A stretch of 64,000 nucleotides of DNA from Aquatica leii (GCA_035610365.1 CM069435.1:14931123-14995122), one strand, 5' to 3'; shown: positions 34,845-45,639, counted from the stretch's first letter. The notes: generated from the sequence alone by a model not told the origin. A program made the numbers and translations.

Positions 34845-34915
34845 TAGAATGACCAACAAAATCTTTTGACTTAAATCCCATTGAGAATATGTGGGTAGTT
34901 ATGAGCAGGACATAG
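34845..34915 (+). pseudogene. Tc1-like transposase C-terminal fragment
   Basis: The plus strand reads TKSFDLNPIENMWVVMSRT, matching the SNPIENMWAAMSRT box of the minus-strand pseudogene at 27518-28421. It holds the catalytic Glu. Nothing else of the gene is recognisable around it. Confidence 0.65.
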
Positions 34916-34919
34916 ACAA

Positions 34920-35350
34920 ACAGTTGGAGGAAACTGCTCCGAGCGCACGAATTTTGATGGCGCACGAGTCAGGGAGCGCAAATTTGCGTCTTATCAGGCA
35001 GTAAAAAAGGTTTAATCAATATATGAACACAATTTGACAATACTTAATGAATGTTGGTGTGCGCTGTGCGACTGCTTAAAAACTGAAATGTATTGTAATT
35101 GTACTTCTAGTATTAGTTTTTCCAGGGCGCTCTATGACGTAATCGTGATTTGTAGCCACTTTCGGTTTAAAAAAACATCTATGCAAAGTTGCAATTTTTG
35201 TCATTGCTTCTTACAAAAAAAAGTGTTTTTGAACTTTTTCCTTTTGTAATAAGCCTTTAATTCTTGTTAATTCTTACAAAAACAGGATTTAAAATACCAG
35301 GCGGCATGGGTTTTACATAAACTTGTTATTTACTTTCAATAGAAGAAAAT
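34920..35350. other. No gene recognised
   Basis: AT-rich, with one short open frame at 35034-35249 that is Cys- and Phe-rich by composition but has no recognisable domain. Confidence 0.4.
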
Positions 35351-35351
35351 A

Positions 35352-35481
35352 GTATATTATATATCAAGGTTGAGAAGTGCATCATTATAACCTAAGCGAT
35401 AGATTATATCGCGAGACGCGAAGCGTCGAGGGATATAAATCGCGCAGGTTATAATGAACTTCTCAACCGTGTTATATATAC
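35352..35481. repeat. 130-bp foldback repeat
   Basis: The two halves form an almost continuous hairpin of about 60-nt arms: gtatattatatatc, ggttgagaagt and cattataacct on the left are mirrored by aggttataatg, acttctcaacc and gttatatatac on the right. The tip is a GACGC-gaa-GCGTC mini-hairpin. It looks like a foldback MITE, with no coding capacity. Confidence 0.75.
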
Positions 35482-35484
35482 AAT

Positions 35485-36056
35485 TTTTTCCACTACTAGA
35501 ATTATTAAAACCTTTCTACCTGTTACTAAATCAAATTTAAAATTTAAGATATTAATTTTAAATTAAAAATCAAGTCAGTAATTCTGACAGTTGTCATTAG
35601 TTTAATAGAATTAATTTTGACATAATTCTTAATTGTGATTTAAAACACAAAAATAAACAGATAACGTAAGTTTTTATTGCTAAAGTTGTTTAAATTGTTT
35701 AAAAACATTATTATTTTAAGCATTGATTATATCTAAAACATATTTAATTCAATAATATTCACATTTAATTAAGCGCGAACTTCAAATAACTTACTTTTTA
35801 AAATCAAATTAATTTATTAATTGAGCAATTTGAAAACTTAAATTAGCATTAAATAAAATCTCTTGCTCTTGGTACGCAGTTTCGTAAACTTTTTTTCTTT
35901 GAAACTGTTGTAGTATTATCAGAAAATGTAAATATGTTCATTATTAACTACTAGTTAATAATGAAATATTATTTACCTGCGCTTAAAAAAGTACAACTTC
36001 ACGACCTATTATTATACGTAATAATTGTCAACTTCATAGCTAGTAGTGGAAAAAAG
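35485..36056. repeat. Inverted-repeat pair TTTTTTCCACTACTAG
   Basis: TTTTTTCCACTACTAG at 35487-35502 recurs as CTAGTAGTGGAAAAAA near 36041-36056. The 570 bp in between are AT-rich and non-coding. It may be a MITE, or the remains of a larger element of which the foldback next to it forms one end. No target duplication is clear. Confidence 0.5.
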
Positions 36057-36319
36057 AGTTTGTCTAACACGGTGGTCTTCCCGTGTTCAGGCTCTTGACG
36101 CGTTACGTTCTCGCTATTTTCTTGTTATGAAATTATTAGCCTACTTGGAATTAAACTGAAGAAACCAAGACGAACAACGCAAGCCTAAAAGTTTCATTAC
36201 TTATTATAACAATTTTCAACAATTGTCTTGATAATTGTACAAAATAAAGTACTGGAACATATTAATATTGTCTCCAAAATGCTACTCAAAAAGATGTAGA
36301 GCAATCAATTGAGATGCTG

Positions 36320-37171
36320 TTTTTACTTCTAACCCAATTCCAGAATATATATATTAAATAATTGAGATATTGTTAAAAACGAGGCAGTTGAATTATCAAC
36401 TAAATGGAGTATTGAACCTTGTTTCGCCAAAAAGAGATTACGTCTAGTCAAAAAAATCTTTGACAAACTGGATGAGCCCATTCAAAATAGTAAAGAATGT
36501 TTTAAAGTTTTTTAATAAAGTAATTGACATAGTATTTACTCAATTAAATATTAAATTTAAATCCGTGCGTAAAGTAAGTAGACTTTTTAAATGCTTATCG
36601 CTAGTACATCTTGTCGCATCATCTGATGAAACTATTTTGGTTGATTCCAAATTGTTGAAATTGGCTTATTCTTCAGATATTTCTATTAATTTTAGATTTT
36701 AGACCACAATTAGAAAGAACTAAAACGTGTTTTTTATTCAATTAAGACAAATTACTTCTATACGCGACGTTGCTGAATTACTCTTAATTCACACCTCAGT
36801 CTCTCCCAAATGATATTTACGAAGCAGTATATCTCAATCCCGTCTTAGCTCTTTGGTCACAATATCAATTGAAAAACCAATTGCTGGTCAACTTGATCTG
36901 GTTAAATTAATTGACCGATTAACAGTTTTAAGATTTGTAAATGTCTTAATGTAGTTTATAACATAATCATGTATAATTAATTCAATATTACTGTGTGAAT
37001 ATGTAATGTATTTAAAAATTTTAAATCAATTGTCATTAAATAATGTTTAAAATTGAAATTAATAAATAAAGACTAGAAAATTTTGAATTTTATTGGAACA
37101 TTTGTGAGAAAAAAAAGGAGGAGCACAGATCTTATTTGCTCCAGGGCGCTGTATATGCAGCTACGCCTCTG
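36320..37171 (+). pseudogene. hAT transposase remnant and right terminus
   Basis: The plus strand reads ELSTKWSIEPCFAKKRLRLV (about 36390-36450), then FFNKVIDIVFTQLNIKFKSV, and after stops YLRSSISQSRLSSLVTISIE near 36800-36870. These are the late part of the RNase H-like domain and the C-terminal dimerisation region of hAT transposases of the ZMYM1-like type. The element's right end is GCTACGCCTCTG (37160-37171), whose reverse complement CAGAGGCGTAGC is a typical hAT terminus. The left end and most of the protein are not found. Several stops and shifts break the frame. Confidence 0.65.
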
Positions 37172-37383
37172 AATTTAAATAATGTAGCGCAAGTTGCAAA
37201 TGAACTTTGGAAACGTTTCTGAGGATCCGACTACTGCAAAAAACTAATTAACTTGATGCTGAACAGGTTAACGACATATATACGAAATATTAATTGTAAC
37301 GTTTTATGTATTAAATAAACATATTTCTATAATAAAACTACTAGCTAATAAGAGAATCCATGAGGTATTAATATACTTAAAAC

Positions 37384-37958
37384 TTGTTTAAATTTAGTTC
37401 AGTTTAAAACGATGATTTAAATTAGCCGACATTACTACAAAAAACGATTTTTTCAGTTTATATAACGATAAAGTAAATCGTTATTTCACAAAAAATGTAA
37501 ATAGTATTCATTTTAGAATCTGAAAGTCGTTTTGTGCTAAAGAACAGAACGATATGGTTTTTTATTTAATTGATCATTTGACGCATTTTTAATCAGTCCA
37601 TTATTAAAATGATTTAATTAATTATGCATAGTAATTACATATATGTTATGAATACACTAGTAATGATAGTAGTATTAGTAGAAGCAATATTCTATATAAA
37701 TATCTGATATAAACAAAAATTCTAGTATTAATAGCTTGCATAAAGTATAAATACTCTAAAATACACTTTTTAAATATTAAATACATTTAAAATTTTATAA
37801 TAAATACCAATCTGGTATTTCTATTATGTCTTTAGCTAGACAGGTAATAAAATTACAACGATTTATTTGCTTTAAGTTTCTAATGGGAAACACCCCATTC
37901 CATTAGAATGGGAATAGGTCCGATCTTAAGCGGTCATTTTGGTTGGAGGCGATTGTAC
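37384..37958 (+). repeat. 5' LTR of a BEL/Pao element
   Basis: The sequence matches the inverted copy at 24897-25545 and is followed by a BEL-type gag. The right border (gattgtac) is where the two copies diverge. The left border near tgtttaaattta is less certain. The leader between LTR and gag is about 145 bp and should hold the primer-binding site. Confidence 0.7.
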
Positions 37959-38106
37959 GTCACTGAATTTTGATCGCGTCATTTAAGTTTTAAAAGCAGT
38001 AAAAAGAAGAGACGGTTTCTAAAAAATTGCACACGAGCAACTGTTCTTTACAATAAATACACAAACCTGCCAAAAAGCAACGACTTCTGGTGAATGACGA
38101 GCACCA

Positions 38107-38494
38107 TATTACTTAAAATTCAAATTCCTAATTTTGATCAAATTTTATGTGATTTCACTTCTTTTTATGAAACTTTTGTGTCTCTTGTACACAACAATAA
38201 CAACCTCGTGCAATCTTTCAGGCAACGCCAAAAAATTGATTTCTAACATTACTCCTTCAGGTGAAAGTTGCAGTATTGCCTTTGATCTTTTGTGTTAACT
38301 CAACTTCAGGCTTTGCATGATGGAGTTAAAATAAATGTACGTGCCTTACAAAACCTCGAAATAAATATCGAAAATTCTGTGGTATTCTTAAACCACATAT
38401 TAATGAATAACTTTGATCCAAATACAAAAGAAAAAGTTTGTGAGTTCAAACCTAAATCAATAATTAGTGACTTATCGTTAGTTTGTAAATATTA
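38107..38494 (+). pseudogene. BEL/Pao gag N-terminal fragment
   Basis: The plus strand reads KIQIPNFDQILCDFTSFYET and FVSLVHNNNNLVQSF, the conserved start of BEL/Pao gag (LPKI-x-LP-x-F followed by the FYDTF-x-x-x-VH box). After a shift it continues LTQLQALHDGVKINVRALQN and SVVFLNHILMNNFDPNTKEK. The reading stops at a gypsy element near 38495. The rest of gag is lost, and BEL coding sequence resumes only at 42535 with the protease. Confidence 0.72.
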
Positions 38495-38697
38495 GTTATT
38501 AGTGTTTCTAATTGATTTAAACCTTTGTCGCAAATTCGTTTTAGTTCCTAATTCATATTCGTTTAATAAACGATTTTAAATTTTCGTTACACTGGTGTTA
38601 GAAATGGAATTATTTTTAACACGATAACGGCTAATACCAATTTGTGTGTACTTTTATTTCGCGAGTGAATGCCGGTTACGCGCTCCCAAAGTGCCAA

Positions 38698-39755
38698 AAT
38701 GAATAGCTAAATATTAGAATTTTTAAAAGGAAATTTTACTAAACTAGAAAAAAATTCTAAAACCCTAAAAAGAAAATTAAGGAAAAGTATGAGTAAATTG
38801 TAAGAAAATTCTAAAATTCTGGAAAAAAAGTTAATGGAAAATTTCAATAACCTCGAGGAAAAATTGTTGGAAAATTCAAGAACGCTTGAAGAGAACATAA
38901 AACAACTGCAAGAATATTCCATTACTTTAGAGATGAAAGTTAAAGAGAAAACAGTAGAAACATCTAAAGTAATGGAAGAGAAATTGGTAGAAACTTCCAT
39001 GATTATGAAAAAAAATGTTTAGAACATTCTGGAAAGTTAGAGAAAGAAGCAAGAATGGAAGAAAGATTACAAAACGGCAGACTCCAAAAACAATCATTAC
39101 GACCCAAAAATGAAAGTGAAGTAAAATCAAGAATACGGATCGCACCGCCGACGTTCGATGACAGGAAACACTGGTCGACATACTACAAACAATTTGAAGC
39201 TGCTGGAATGGATAGAACGACCAAGAGAAAGCCACTTTTTTAATTGTTGACCTCCGAGGAGAAGCGATAAACATCTTGCAGACCATCTCTGACTGTCAAC
39301 AAATGGATTATTAGCTGCTGATCTCACGTTTGGAGATGCGATATGGAGACAGGTGTACCACGTGCAGGTAAAGAAACGTTGCCAAAAGTCTATAGAAAAC
39401 CTTCAAGAATTTGAAGCAGACACAACAAACGCTGCGACTAGCTCGACCTAAGACGCTCGACGACACGTTGGCACATCCGTTAGAGTTTGAAGCGGCAAAA
39501 CAAGCGTCTCATCTAGGTAGTTATCATGTTCGTAATATGGTAGAGGTTCAAGAAGAAAGGCAGGAAAGCATTGAAGAGCTATTTAGACGACTATTAGGTG
39601 ACCAAACAAGTCGTGTACGTCGAGGCCCTGAATGTTGGAACTACGTCACGTTCGACGCCGCTGTCCCAAACCAAGAACATAAGACTAATTTAAAAACTAG
39701 TGGAAGTCGTCCTAAAGGGACAAACGTCGACTTCCAACAACCATGCCTTTGAGAT
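38698..39755 (+). pseudogene. Gypsy gag with long coiled coil
   Basis: The first 300 nt encode a Lys/Glu/Asn-rich coiled coil (NFNNLEEKLLENSRTLEENI, then KEKTVETSKVMEEK). The capsid start IRIAPPTFDDRKHWSTYYKQ is a good match to gypsy capsids of this coiled-coil type, and LRGEAINILQTI (39259-39293) is its next conserved box. The later part (39411-39755) holds the capsid C-terminal helices and a fading knuckle start (GPECWNY). Stops and at least three shifts break it. Gag would form the virus-like particle. Confidence 0.72.
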
Positions 39756-39794
39756 CACCATCATGTTGGTAGCACTATTAATGGACCAGGAGTT

Positions 39795-40340
39795 GAACTA
39801 TAGTGCGCCCAGATGTAGTTCCACTAAAGACAGCAACTAGCGAAATAGTCCTAATTCACGGACTAATCATATTGACTATTTGTATTGGAAATAAAAAAAT
39901 TAATCATCAGATACTGATAGCTGGCATAACTTTTAGAATGAACCTTATAAGGAAGTATAGATTTTATTTAGATACGGAAAATGATGTCAAGCTAGCGAAC
40001 GAAGAATTTTTTTTTCATTCGTCAAAAATGAGGGTTGTTCTAGTAAAGGATGTTGTTTTACTTGGACGAACTGGATGGAGATCTCCGGGCAAATTCCATT
40101 CGTAGCATCGAACCAACCAAAAATAAAATATTTGCGCAAGGACTATTAGTTGGTAAAGCTCTGGTAGATGCTAAAAACGTAATATCAGTTAGAATTATGA
40201 ATACCAGTCCAAACCGGGTAACTTTGAGAAAGAATACAGTGATAGGACAATCTACGTCGGCGTCTCACATTCTGAAATGTGCAAAAATTGTTGAAAATCC
40301 ATCAGCAAAAAATGTCCTCAGCGGTTACTGGAAATGGTGA
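39795..40340 (+). pseudogene. Gypsy protease and linker to RT
   Basis: The frame VRPDVVPLKTATSEIVLIHG followed by LTICIGNKKINHQILIAGIT and MNLIRKYRFYLDTENDV is the later half of a gypsy aspartic protease, after the DTG. The second half, KMRVVLVKDVVLLGRTG and then RLTV-like linker words (GLLVGKALVDAKNVISVRIM, RVTLRKNTVIGQS), joins it to RT. The DTG is lost and the frame is shifted near 40080. The part 40018-40300 is repeated at 45028-45304. Confidence 0.7.
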
Positions 40341-40439
40341 CTTTAACGTGCAAAAACTAATCTAGTAGTACCACGACGTGTTTGCAATGTATGATAACTC
40401 TAAAGGAAGAACTGACGTCGTGAAACACAAAATCAATAC

Positions 40440-41230
40440 TGGCGATGCTTAATCAATTCGACAACATTCGAGGCGGCTTCCTTTGGACAACCAAGAAAAA
40501 GTCGGAAAGATAATCGGCAAAATGGAAACTCAGGGTGTGATCGAACCATCTAACAGCCCGTTTGATTGCGAGGACTGTCTTGGAAGACGTGCCTGGCATA
40601 TTGAAACGACGTTATTGTGGTTGAAAAATCGTTCGAAGAGCACTTTGAATTTGAAAGAAGTGTTTCAACGATTGCGATGTGCAAGAAGTGAAGTATTTAG
40701 GACAGATTGTATCTAAGACGGGAGTGATGGCCACCCTTGATAAAATTAAGGCAGTTCAAGATTGGCCAATACCAAGGAATCACGAACTTCGTAGTTTGCT
40801 CGGATTACGTATTACCGCTGACAAGACTTACCCATAAAGGACGCGATTTTACTTAGAACAACGATTGTAATGAAGCCTTTTAAAAGTTGAAGCAGTCTTT
40901 TGTTACGGCACCGATATTGAGCGGAAGGCGAGTTTGTGTTGGACACTTATGCTGGCAACATCGCAATAGGAAGTGTATTTTCTCAAATCTAGAATAGAGA
41001 AGAGAGAGTGATCGGACACTTCAGTAAAGTCCTGAGAGGAATTATTGTATAAGTAGAACAAAACTGTTAAGCTATTGCTGTTGATGCTGCTCTGAAATGG
41101 CTTCTTCAATTTCGAAACCCGGAAGGACAAGTTGCGAGATGGATTGGACGATTACAGGAGTACGATTTTGATACAGAACATCGTGCTGGAACTAGTCATC
41201 GCAACGCAGATGCATTATCTAGACGATCAT
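40440..41230 (+). pseudogene. Gypsy reverse transcriptase and RNase H, internally deleted
   Basis: RPLPLDNQ-type and METQGVIEPSNSPF words mark the RT N-terminus at 40465-40560. Most of the palm with its YxDD box is missing. The thumb end is VFQRLRCARSEVFRTDC, then EVKYLG-type and IVSKTGVMA words, then KIKAVQDWPIPRNHELRSLLG. RNase H words follow, ending in RWIGRLQEYDFDTEHRAG and NADALSRRS at 41138-41228. Stops occur throughout. The RNase H tail is the best-preserved portion. Confidence 0.75.
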
Positions 41231-41720
41231 TCCCGGTTAACTGTAGTCATTGTTCTCGGTTAGAAGAGAAAACTAACAAATTTCGCAAGACATCAATGAT
41301 TCACTATAATTGGCAACCAGCTCAACTACGTGGAGAACAAGAGAGTGATTCGGAACTACAGTTGATAATAAATTACAACGCAAATGGACAAAGACCAATT
41401 TGGGAAGAAATCAGCGTCCAAAGTAGAACGGTGAAAACATATTACGCACAATGAGATTTTTTGAAATTGGAAAATGATCTTCTAAAGCGATCCCTGGAGA
41501 AACTGCAGCTAGTAGTGCCGAGAAGCCGAGTGTCAGAAGTATTGCAACATTTGCATGACGGAACTTCTGGAGGACATTTCAGTGTGAAGAAGATGCGTGA
41601 AAAGGTCAGATAAAGGTTCATTCAGATCAGAGGCGTAACTTCGAATCTACTTTGTTACAAAACGTCTTTATCCTCAATCAGATTGTCAACAGAGTGACAG
41701 ATAAAGACTCATGTCCATCT
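41231..41720 (+). pseudogene. Gypsy integrase fragments
   Basis: The histidine-cysteine domain start is seen as VVPRSRVSEVLQHLHDGTSG and GHFSVKKMREKV (41512-41605). It is joined after a deletion to VHSDQRRNFESTLLQNV (41618-41670), which corresponds to the box with the second catalytic Asp of the integrase core. The zinc-binding cysteines and first catalytic Asp are gone. After it the reading leads toward the macro domain within about 100 nt, so the integrase C-terminus is missing in this copy. Confidence 0.72.
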
Positions 41721-41769
41721 GTAAAGGAACCGAGAAAGCAAGGTTTGGAGTGACCACATAAGTACAACA

Positions 41770-42355
41770 CGATCTGTTTGACGTACCTAAAGACTACTCT
41801 CTTGCACACTGTGTTGCCCAAGACTTGTGCGTGTCTAGAGGGATTGCCGTGGTGTTTAAAAAGAAAATTGCACGCTTACATAAACTTTGAAAACAGCAAC
41901 TTACAGTAGGAAAAGTTTTGAAGGTTCAAGATTAACAACGGTCCATCTACTACTTAGTTACTAAAGAGTTGTCTTATTAGAAACTCGAATACAGAGACTT
42001 ATAGAACGCTTTGCTAGACCTGAAAGACCACGTCATCCAAAACAACATTAGAAAACTAGCGGTTTTCAAGCTTGGTTGCGGTTTAGACCAACTGGATTGG
42101 AGGATGGTGCAGAATATGGTAGAAATCATACGCCGGGGTACACTAACCCAAGTGTTGGTTTGCAGCTATAACTTAAGAAACACGACCGAGAACGACAAGA
42201 CCGTTGACTGTTATTTCTATCAACAAGGACGATGCAGAAATGGACAGAATGGTGCTTACCGTCATCACCCTTTTTACAGATGCCATGAGTTTGAACTTGT
42301 TCTGGAACAGAGAGGCAGTGTTACTTTCTGTTTCCAAAAACTGTTTGAAGGTTAA
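41770..42355 (+). pseudogene. Macro domain (OARD1/TARG1-like) followed by a CCCH-like finger, in a gypsy element
   Basis: One plus frame without indels reads DVPKDYSLAHCVAQDLCVSR, GIAVVFKKKIARLHK, VGKVLKV, SIYYLVTKELSY, ALLDLKDHVIQNNIRKLAVF and KLGCGLDQLDWRMVQNMVEI. This is the order of a macro domain of the OARD1/TARG1 type, which removes ADP-ribose from glutamate side chains and from O-acetyl-ADP-ribose. The lysine of the VTK box and the aspartate of the GCGLD box correspond to its catalytic pair. Four in-frame stops lie near 41888, 41932, 41977 and 42001. After a linker, CYFYQQGRCRNGQNGAYRHH has the spacing of a CCCH finger with the third Cys replaced by Gly. The stop is at 42353-42355. 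It lies right behind the integrase fragment, so I infer it belonged to the element; a host-gene retrocopy is the alternative. Confidence 0.72.
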
Positions 42356-42534
42356 AGAAAATGAATGAAACTCCTGCAAGCGATAAGAAGATAAGGTTCC
42401 GGATATAAATAAAACCTGAAATAAACGATGGAATTGATTGTGTAATCAGCGCGAGTGTAGTTTAGCGACCTTTACGTTATCGTATGCGTGATAGAGAAAA
42501 AAAATGTTGAAATGAATTAATTATTATGACTTAT

Positions 42535-44975
42535 TGTTAATTCTCGTTACAATACTAACAATATCTTCTAGCTTATCTGTTGTAATTTTTGACAGCCACA
42601 ATCTAATCATGCCCTTTGGAATTATGTTAACCGGTGATAATTTCAACATGTTGGCTCCTATTGATATTTTAATAGGCGCATCACTATTTTATGATCTTCT
42701 GTTAGATAGTCACGTTTTTTGGGGTAAACGTAAGCCCATTTAAAAGAAACAAATTTGTGGTGGACTATTTCTGGTAATCTCGCACTTTCCAACAAGTATA
42801 GAAACAAGTAGTTATCGATTACGCATTTTGCCGTAGAACAATTACCTTCAACGTCATTCGAATCTTTGGAAAAACTTATTTCTAAATTCTGGCAGTTAGA
42901 AGAGACAAATCCAAAGAATTCTTTATTAAATTCTTTATTGTCGTCTGCAAAACGATTCGAATTGACAGCAATAGCAGAGTTATTGTGTCAATTCCTTTTA
43001 AGGCAAATTTGTTTTCTCTGAGAGATTCAAAGTTAAACAAGAATCCCGTTTGAAAAATTGAATAAACAAACTTTATACATGAGTATCAACGCTTAGGACG
43101 TATGTCCAAAATACCTACCTTGTCACACATCTGTTCTTTTTTTACTGATTCAACTATTACTACTATAAGCGCGGAAAGATGCACAGCTAAAATTTCTTCT
43201 TATTATTTACCGCATCATGCGGTGTTGAAAGCGTTTTCAACTATTACTAGAATTAGAGTAGTATTCGATTCAAATGCTAAAAGTGATGACACAAGCATTT
43301 CTTTAAATAACAGTCAGATAGCTGGACTGCGTTTGGAGCTGTGTGCTGGCGTTCTTCTTGCTGAGTTAATAAAGAAAGTGGTTGAGACATTGTCTCTTTC
43401 TTTTAAACGCGTCCTATATTTTACTAATTATACTATAGTTTTGCATTGGATACAAGCTGTGTCAAATAAATATAAAATCGTTGCATTGGTCATTTAGGAG
43501 TTATCATGTTCCAAAGATTGGCGTCACGTCGATTTAAAAGAACATAGCAGAACTAGTTTTAAGGAGTACGACACTCTAAGCATGACTAGATAAAAAGCTT
43601 TGGTTTCGTGGTTCCGCTTTTTTTTCAAATCTGCGGAAACGAGCTTACAAAAAACAATATATTGATATCTTCGAGTATGAATTAAAATCCAATCAATCCG
43701 CTTGCTTTTAGGTTCTTTCATTTCTTGGGGCATATCCTCCAATTTTTTTAATTTAACACGTTTATAACGCGTAATTGCGTTTAACAGCCGAAAAGGTGTT
43801 ACTTCTGAACGTACACAGGGTTCCCTTACTGTAAAGGTGTTACAAGAAGCTTTGACTCGTGTCAGTTCTGCCAAGTGTTAGGTTTTGATCACAAATGAGA
43901 GATTTTAAAACGGGGTCAACAGATAAAATCTGCTCTTTTCAAATATCGTAACTCGTTCTTGGATAGTCTAGAAATTGTAAGAGTAGGTGGAAGACTTGGT
44001 AAATCACAATTTTTTTTATAATAACAAATTTTCTGTCTTGTTGCCGAGAAAACATCTTCGCCATATTCATTTTTAAACATTTTCATAAAAAGTTACTATG
44101 GTCCTCAACAACTTCTTGTTTTCATTATATAGGAATTTTGGTCTATCTCAGGCAAAAGTACTGCTAAAAAAGTATATCATAAATGCGTCACCTGTTTTCG
44201 AGTAGCTCTGAAGTCTTTTAATCCGTTTCTGTCTTTAAAAGGTCTTTGTTATTATTGTTCTGTTTTTGCAAATATCGGTGTAGATTACGCTAGTTCCATC
44301 TTAATCAAGGATCTAAGCTAATCAAAACATATATTTAACTTTTTGTTTGTCTAGTTACTAAATCTATTCAGTTGGAGTTTGTGACCGATCTTACTAGCGA
44401 CTGTTTCAATTCTGCCTTGCGACGTTTTATTGGTCGTAGAAGAAAACCGTGTTGCTTAATATCAGACAACGGTAGCAACTTCATACGGACAGCAACACAA
44501 TTGCACAATTTGTACTCATTTTTAGATTAGTATGAAAGTTCCTTGTATCTAGTACTCCCTCATATGGGTGGATTGTGGGAAAACGGAGTCAAAAGTGTTA
44601 AACTTTATTTAAGCAAGGTTTTGGGCGATACCCAGACGACTTGCGAAGACTTTCAAACAAATTAACTAAAGTCGAGACCGTACTGTATTCGTGACTCGTA
44701 TGTCCTTATTCTACTGATCCATCAGACCTTTCTCCTCTAACCTGCGGTCATTTCTTAGTTGGCCGATTATTAATTGCTCTTCCTGAGTCGAACATAGCTG
44801 CCAACAAGAACAGACTTAAAGATTATGGGCACATAAAAATGTCGTACGAAACTTCTGGAACAGATGGTACGTCAAAGTGATTCCCGAACCGCAACGGCAA
44901 ATCAAATGGTTTTTTTGTGTGTCAAAACTATTACGAGTTGGCGTTTTAACCCTGATCAAAGAAGACAAAGCCGAC
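42535..44975 (+). pseudogene. BEL/Pao pol (protease, RT, RNase H, integrase), decayed
   Basis: The protease end reads NFNMLAPIDILIGASLFYDL (42625-42690), the BEL box PIDILIGA-x-x-FWDLL. RT is represented by YYLPHHAVLKAFSTITRIRV and VFDSNAK (43201-43280). RNase H follows directly as RLELCAGVLLAELIKKV and NYTIVLHWI, so the RT palm is deleted. Integrase pieces include VGGRLGKS (about 43990), DPSDLSPLTCGHFLVGR-LL (44717-44780) and RLKDYGH. The C-terminal IPEPQRQIKWFF and LKVGVLTLIKED-like words end near 44975, where gypsy sequence starts. No 3' LTR remains. Confidence 0.75.
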
Positions 44976-45419
44976 CCCAACAAACCATGCCCCGAAAATT
45001 ACCATTCAAATAGTATTGTCTATAGACATTCGTCGAAAATGAGGGTTGTTCTAGTAAAGGATGTTGTTTTACTTGGACGAACTGGATGGAGATCTCCGGG
45101 AACATTCCATCGAATCGAACCAACCGAAAATGAAATATTTGAGCAAAGACTATTAGTTGGTAAAGTTCTGGTAGAAGCCAAAAACGTAATATCAGTTAGA
45201 ATTTTGAATACCAGTCTAAACCGGGTAACTTTGAGGAAGAATACAGTGATAGGACAATCTACGTCGGTGTCTCACATTCTGAAATGTGCAAACATTGTTA
45301 AAAACCCCAAAGAACCATGCCCCGAAAATTACCATTCAAATAGTATTGTCTATAGACCAGTTGCACAGCATTTATCTCAATGGCAAGATCAATTGACGAC
45401 GTGTACAGTTGCTGGTTGA
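44877..45419 (+). pseudogene. Chimeric frame: BEL integrase end fused to gypsy sequence
   Basis: One uninterrupted frame of 180 codons starts IPEPQRQIKWFFCVSKLLRV and LTLIKEDKADPNK, which is the end of BEL integrase, and goes on with gypsy words PCPENYHSNSIVY, KMRVVLVKDVVLLGRTG, GLLVGK-like and RVTLRKNTVIGQS, then the repeated PCPENYHSNSIVY and QWQDQLTTC. It stays open across two junctions. This is probably by chance, since both parents are dead here. There is no evidence that it is expressed. Confidence 0.6.
44983..45357 (+). repeat. 330-bp tandem unit with a 45-bp direct repeat
   Basis: The 45-bp word starting aaccatgccccgaaaattac occurs at 44983-45027 and again at 45313-45357. Between the two copies, 45028-45304 matches 40018-40300 of the first gypsy element. 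The first copy of the word joins the protease-RT linker segment out of order, in front of the protease, while the second leads on to the protease at 45358. It is a duplication plus rearrangement. Confidence 0.8.
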
Positions 45420-45545
45420 CACGGGAGCGACCAAGCCCATCATTCGTCCTGACATGTTATTAGAAATTAAGAAGACATCACTAATAACAATACAATTTCC
45501 AACAAAGAAATACCTACTTATAGACAAGTACAAGCGACCATCGCT
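45358..45545 (+). pseudogene. Gypsy protease start of the second gypsy copy
   Basis: After the second direct repeat, VAQHLSQWQDQLTTC and, over a shift, DTGATKPIIRPDML (about 45418-45456) give the DTG active-site box of a gypsy aspartic protease. LEIKKTSLITIQFPTK follows. The reading fades near 45545. Confidence 0.6.
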
Positions 45546-45639
45546 TTGAGAAATAGACTACTCAAAGACAGTACCACGAAGTACTGGTAGCCGACGTCAC
45601 GGAAGAAGTTATCTTTACGCTAGTCTTTGATGGTTTGAC

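Larger units (their letters stand above)
38495..42530 (+). mobile_element. Ty3/gypsy element inserted in the BEL element, with a macro domain tail
   Basis: A truncated gypsy LTR ends ttcgttaca at 38591 and is followed by ctggtgttag, the same primer-binding start as in the other gypsy copies here. Then come a coiled-coil gag, a protease, RT, RNase H, part of the integrase, and a macro domain with CCCH-like finger (41770-42355). All parts are in family order but broken. BEL coding sequence lies on both sides, so gypsy inserted into BEL. No 3' LTR is visible; the right border near 42530 is inferred from where BEL protease starts. Confidence 0.78.

Noticed and set aside
41625..41650. CAGAGGCGTAACTTCG looks like a hAT left end inside the gypsy element
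   Set aside because: The same bases are accounted for by the integrase word HSDQ..RNFES in frame, no partner end or 8-bp duplication is seen, and the match is too short.
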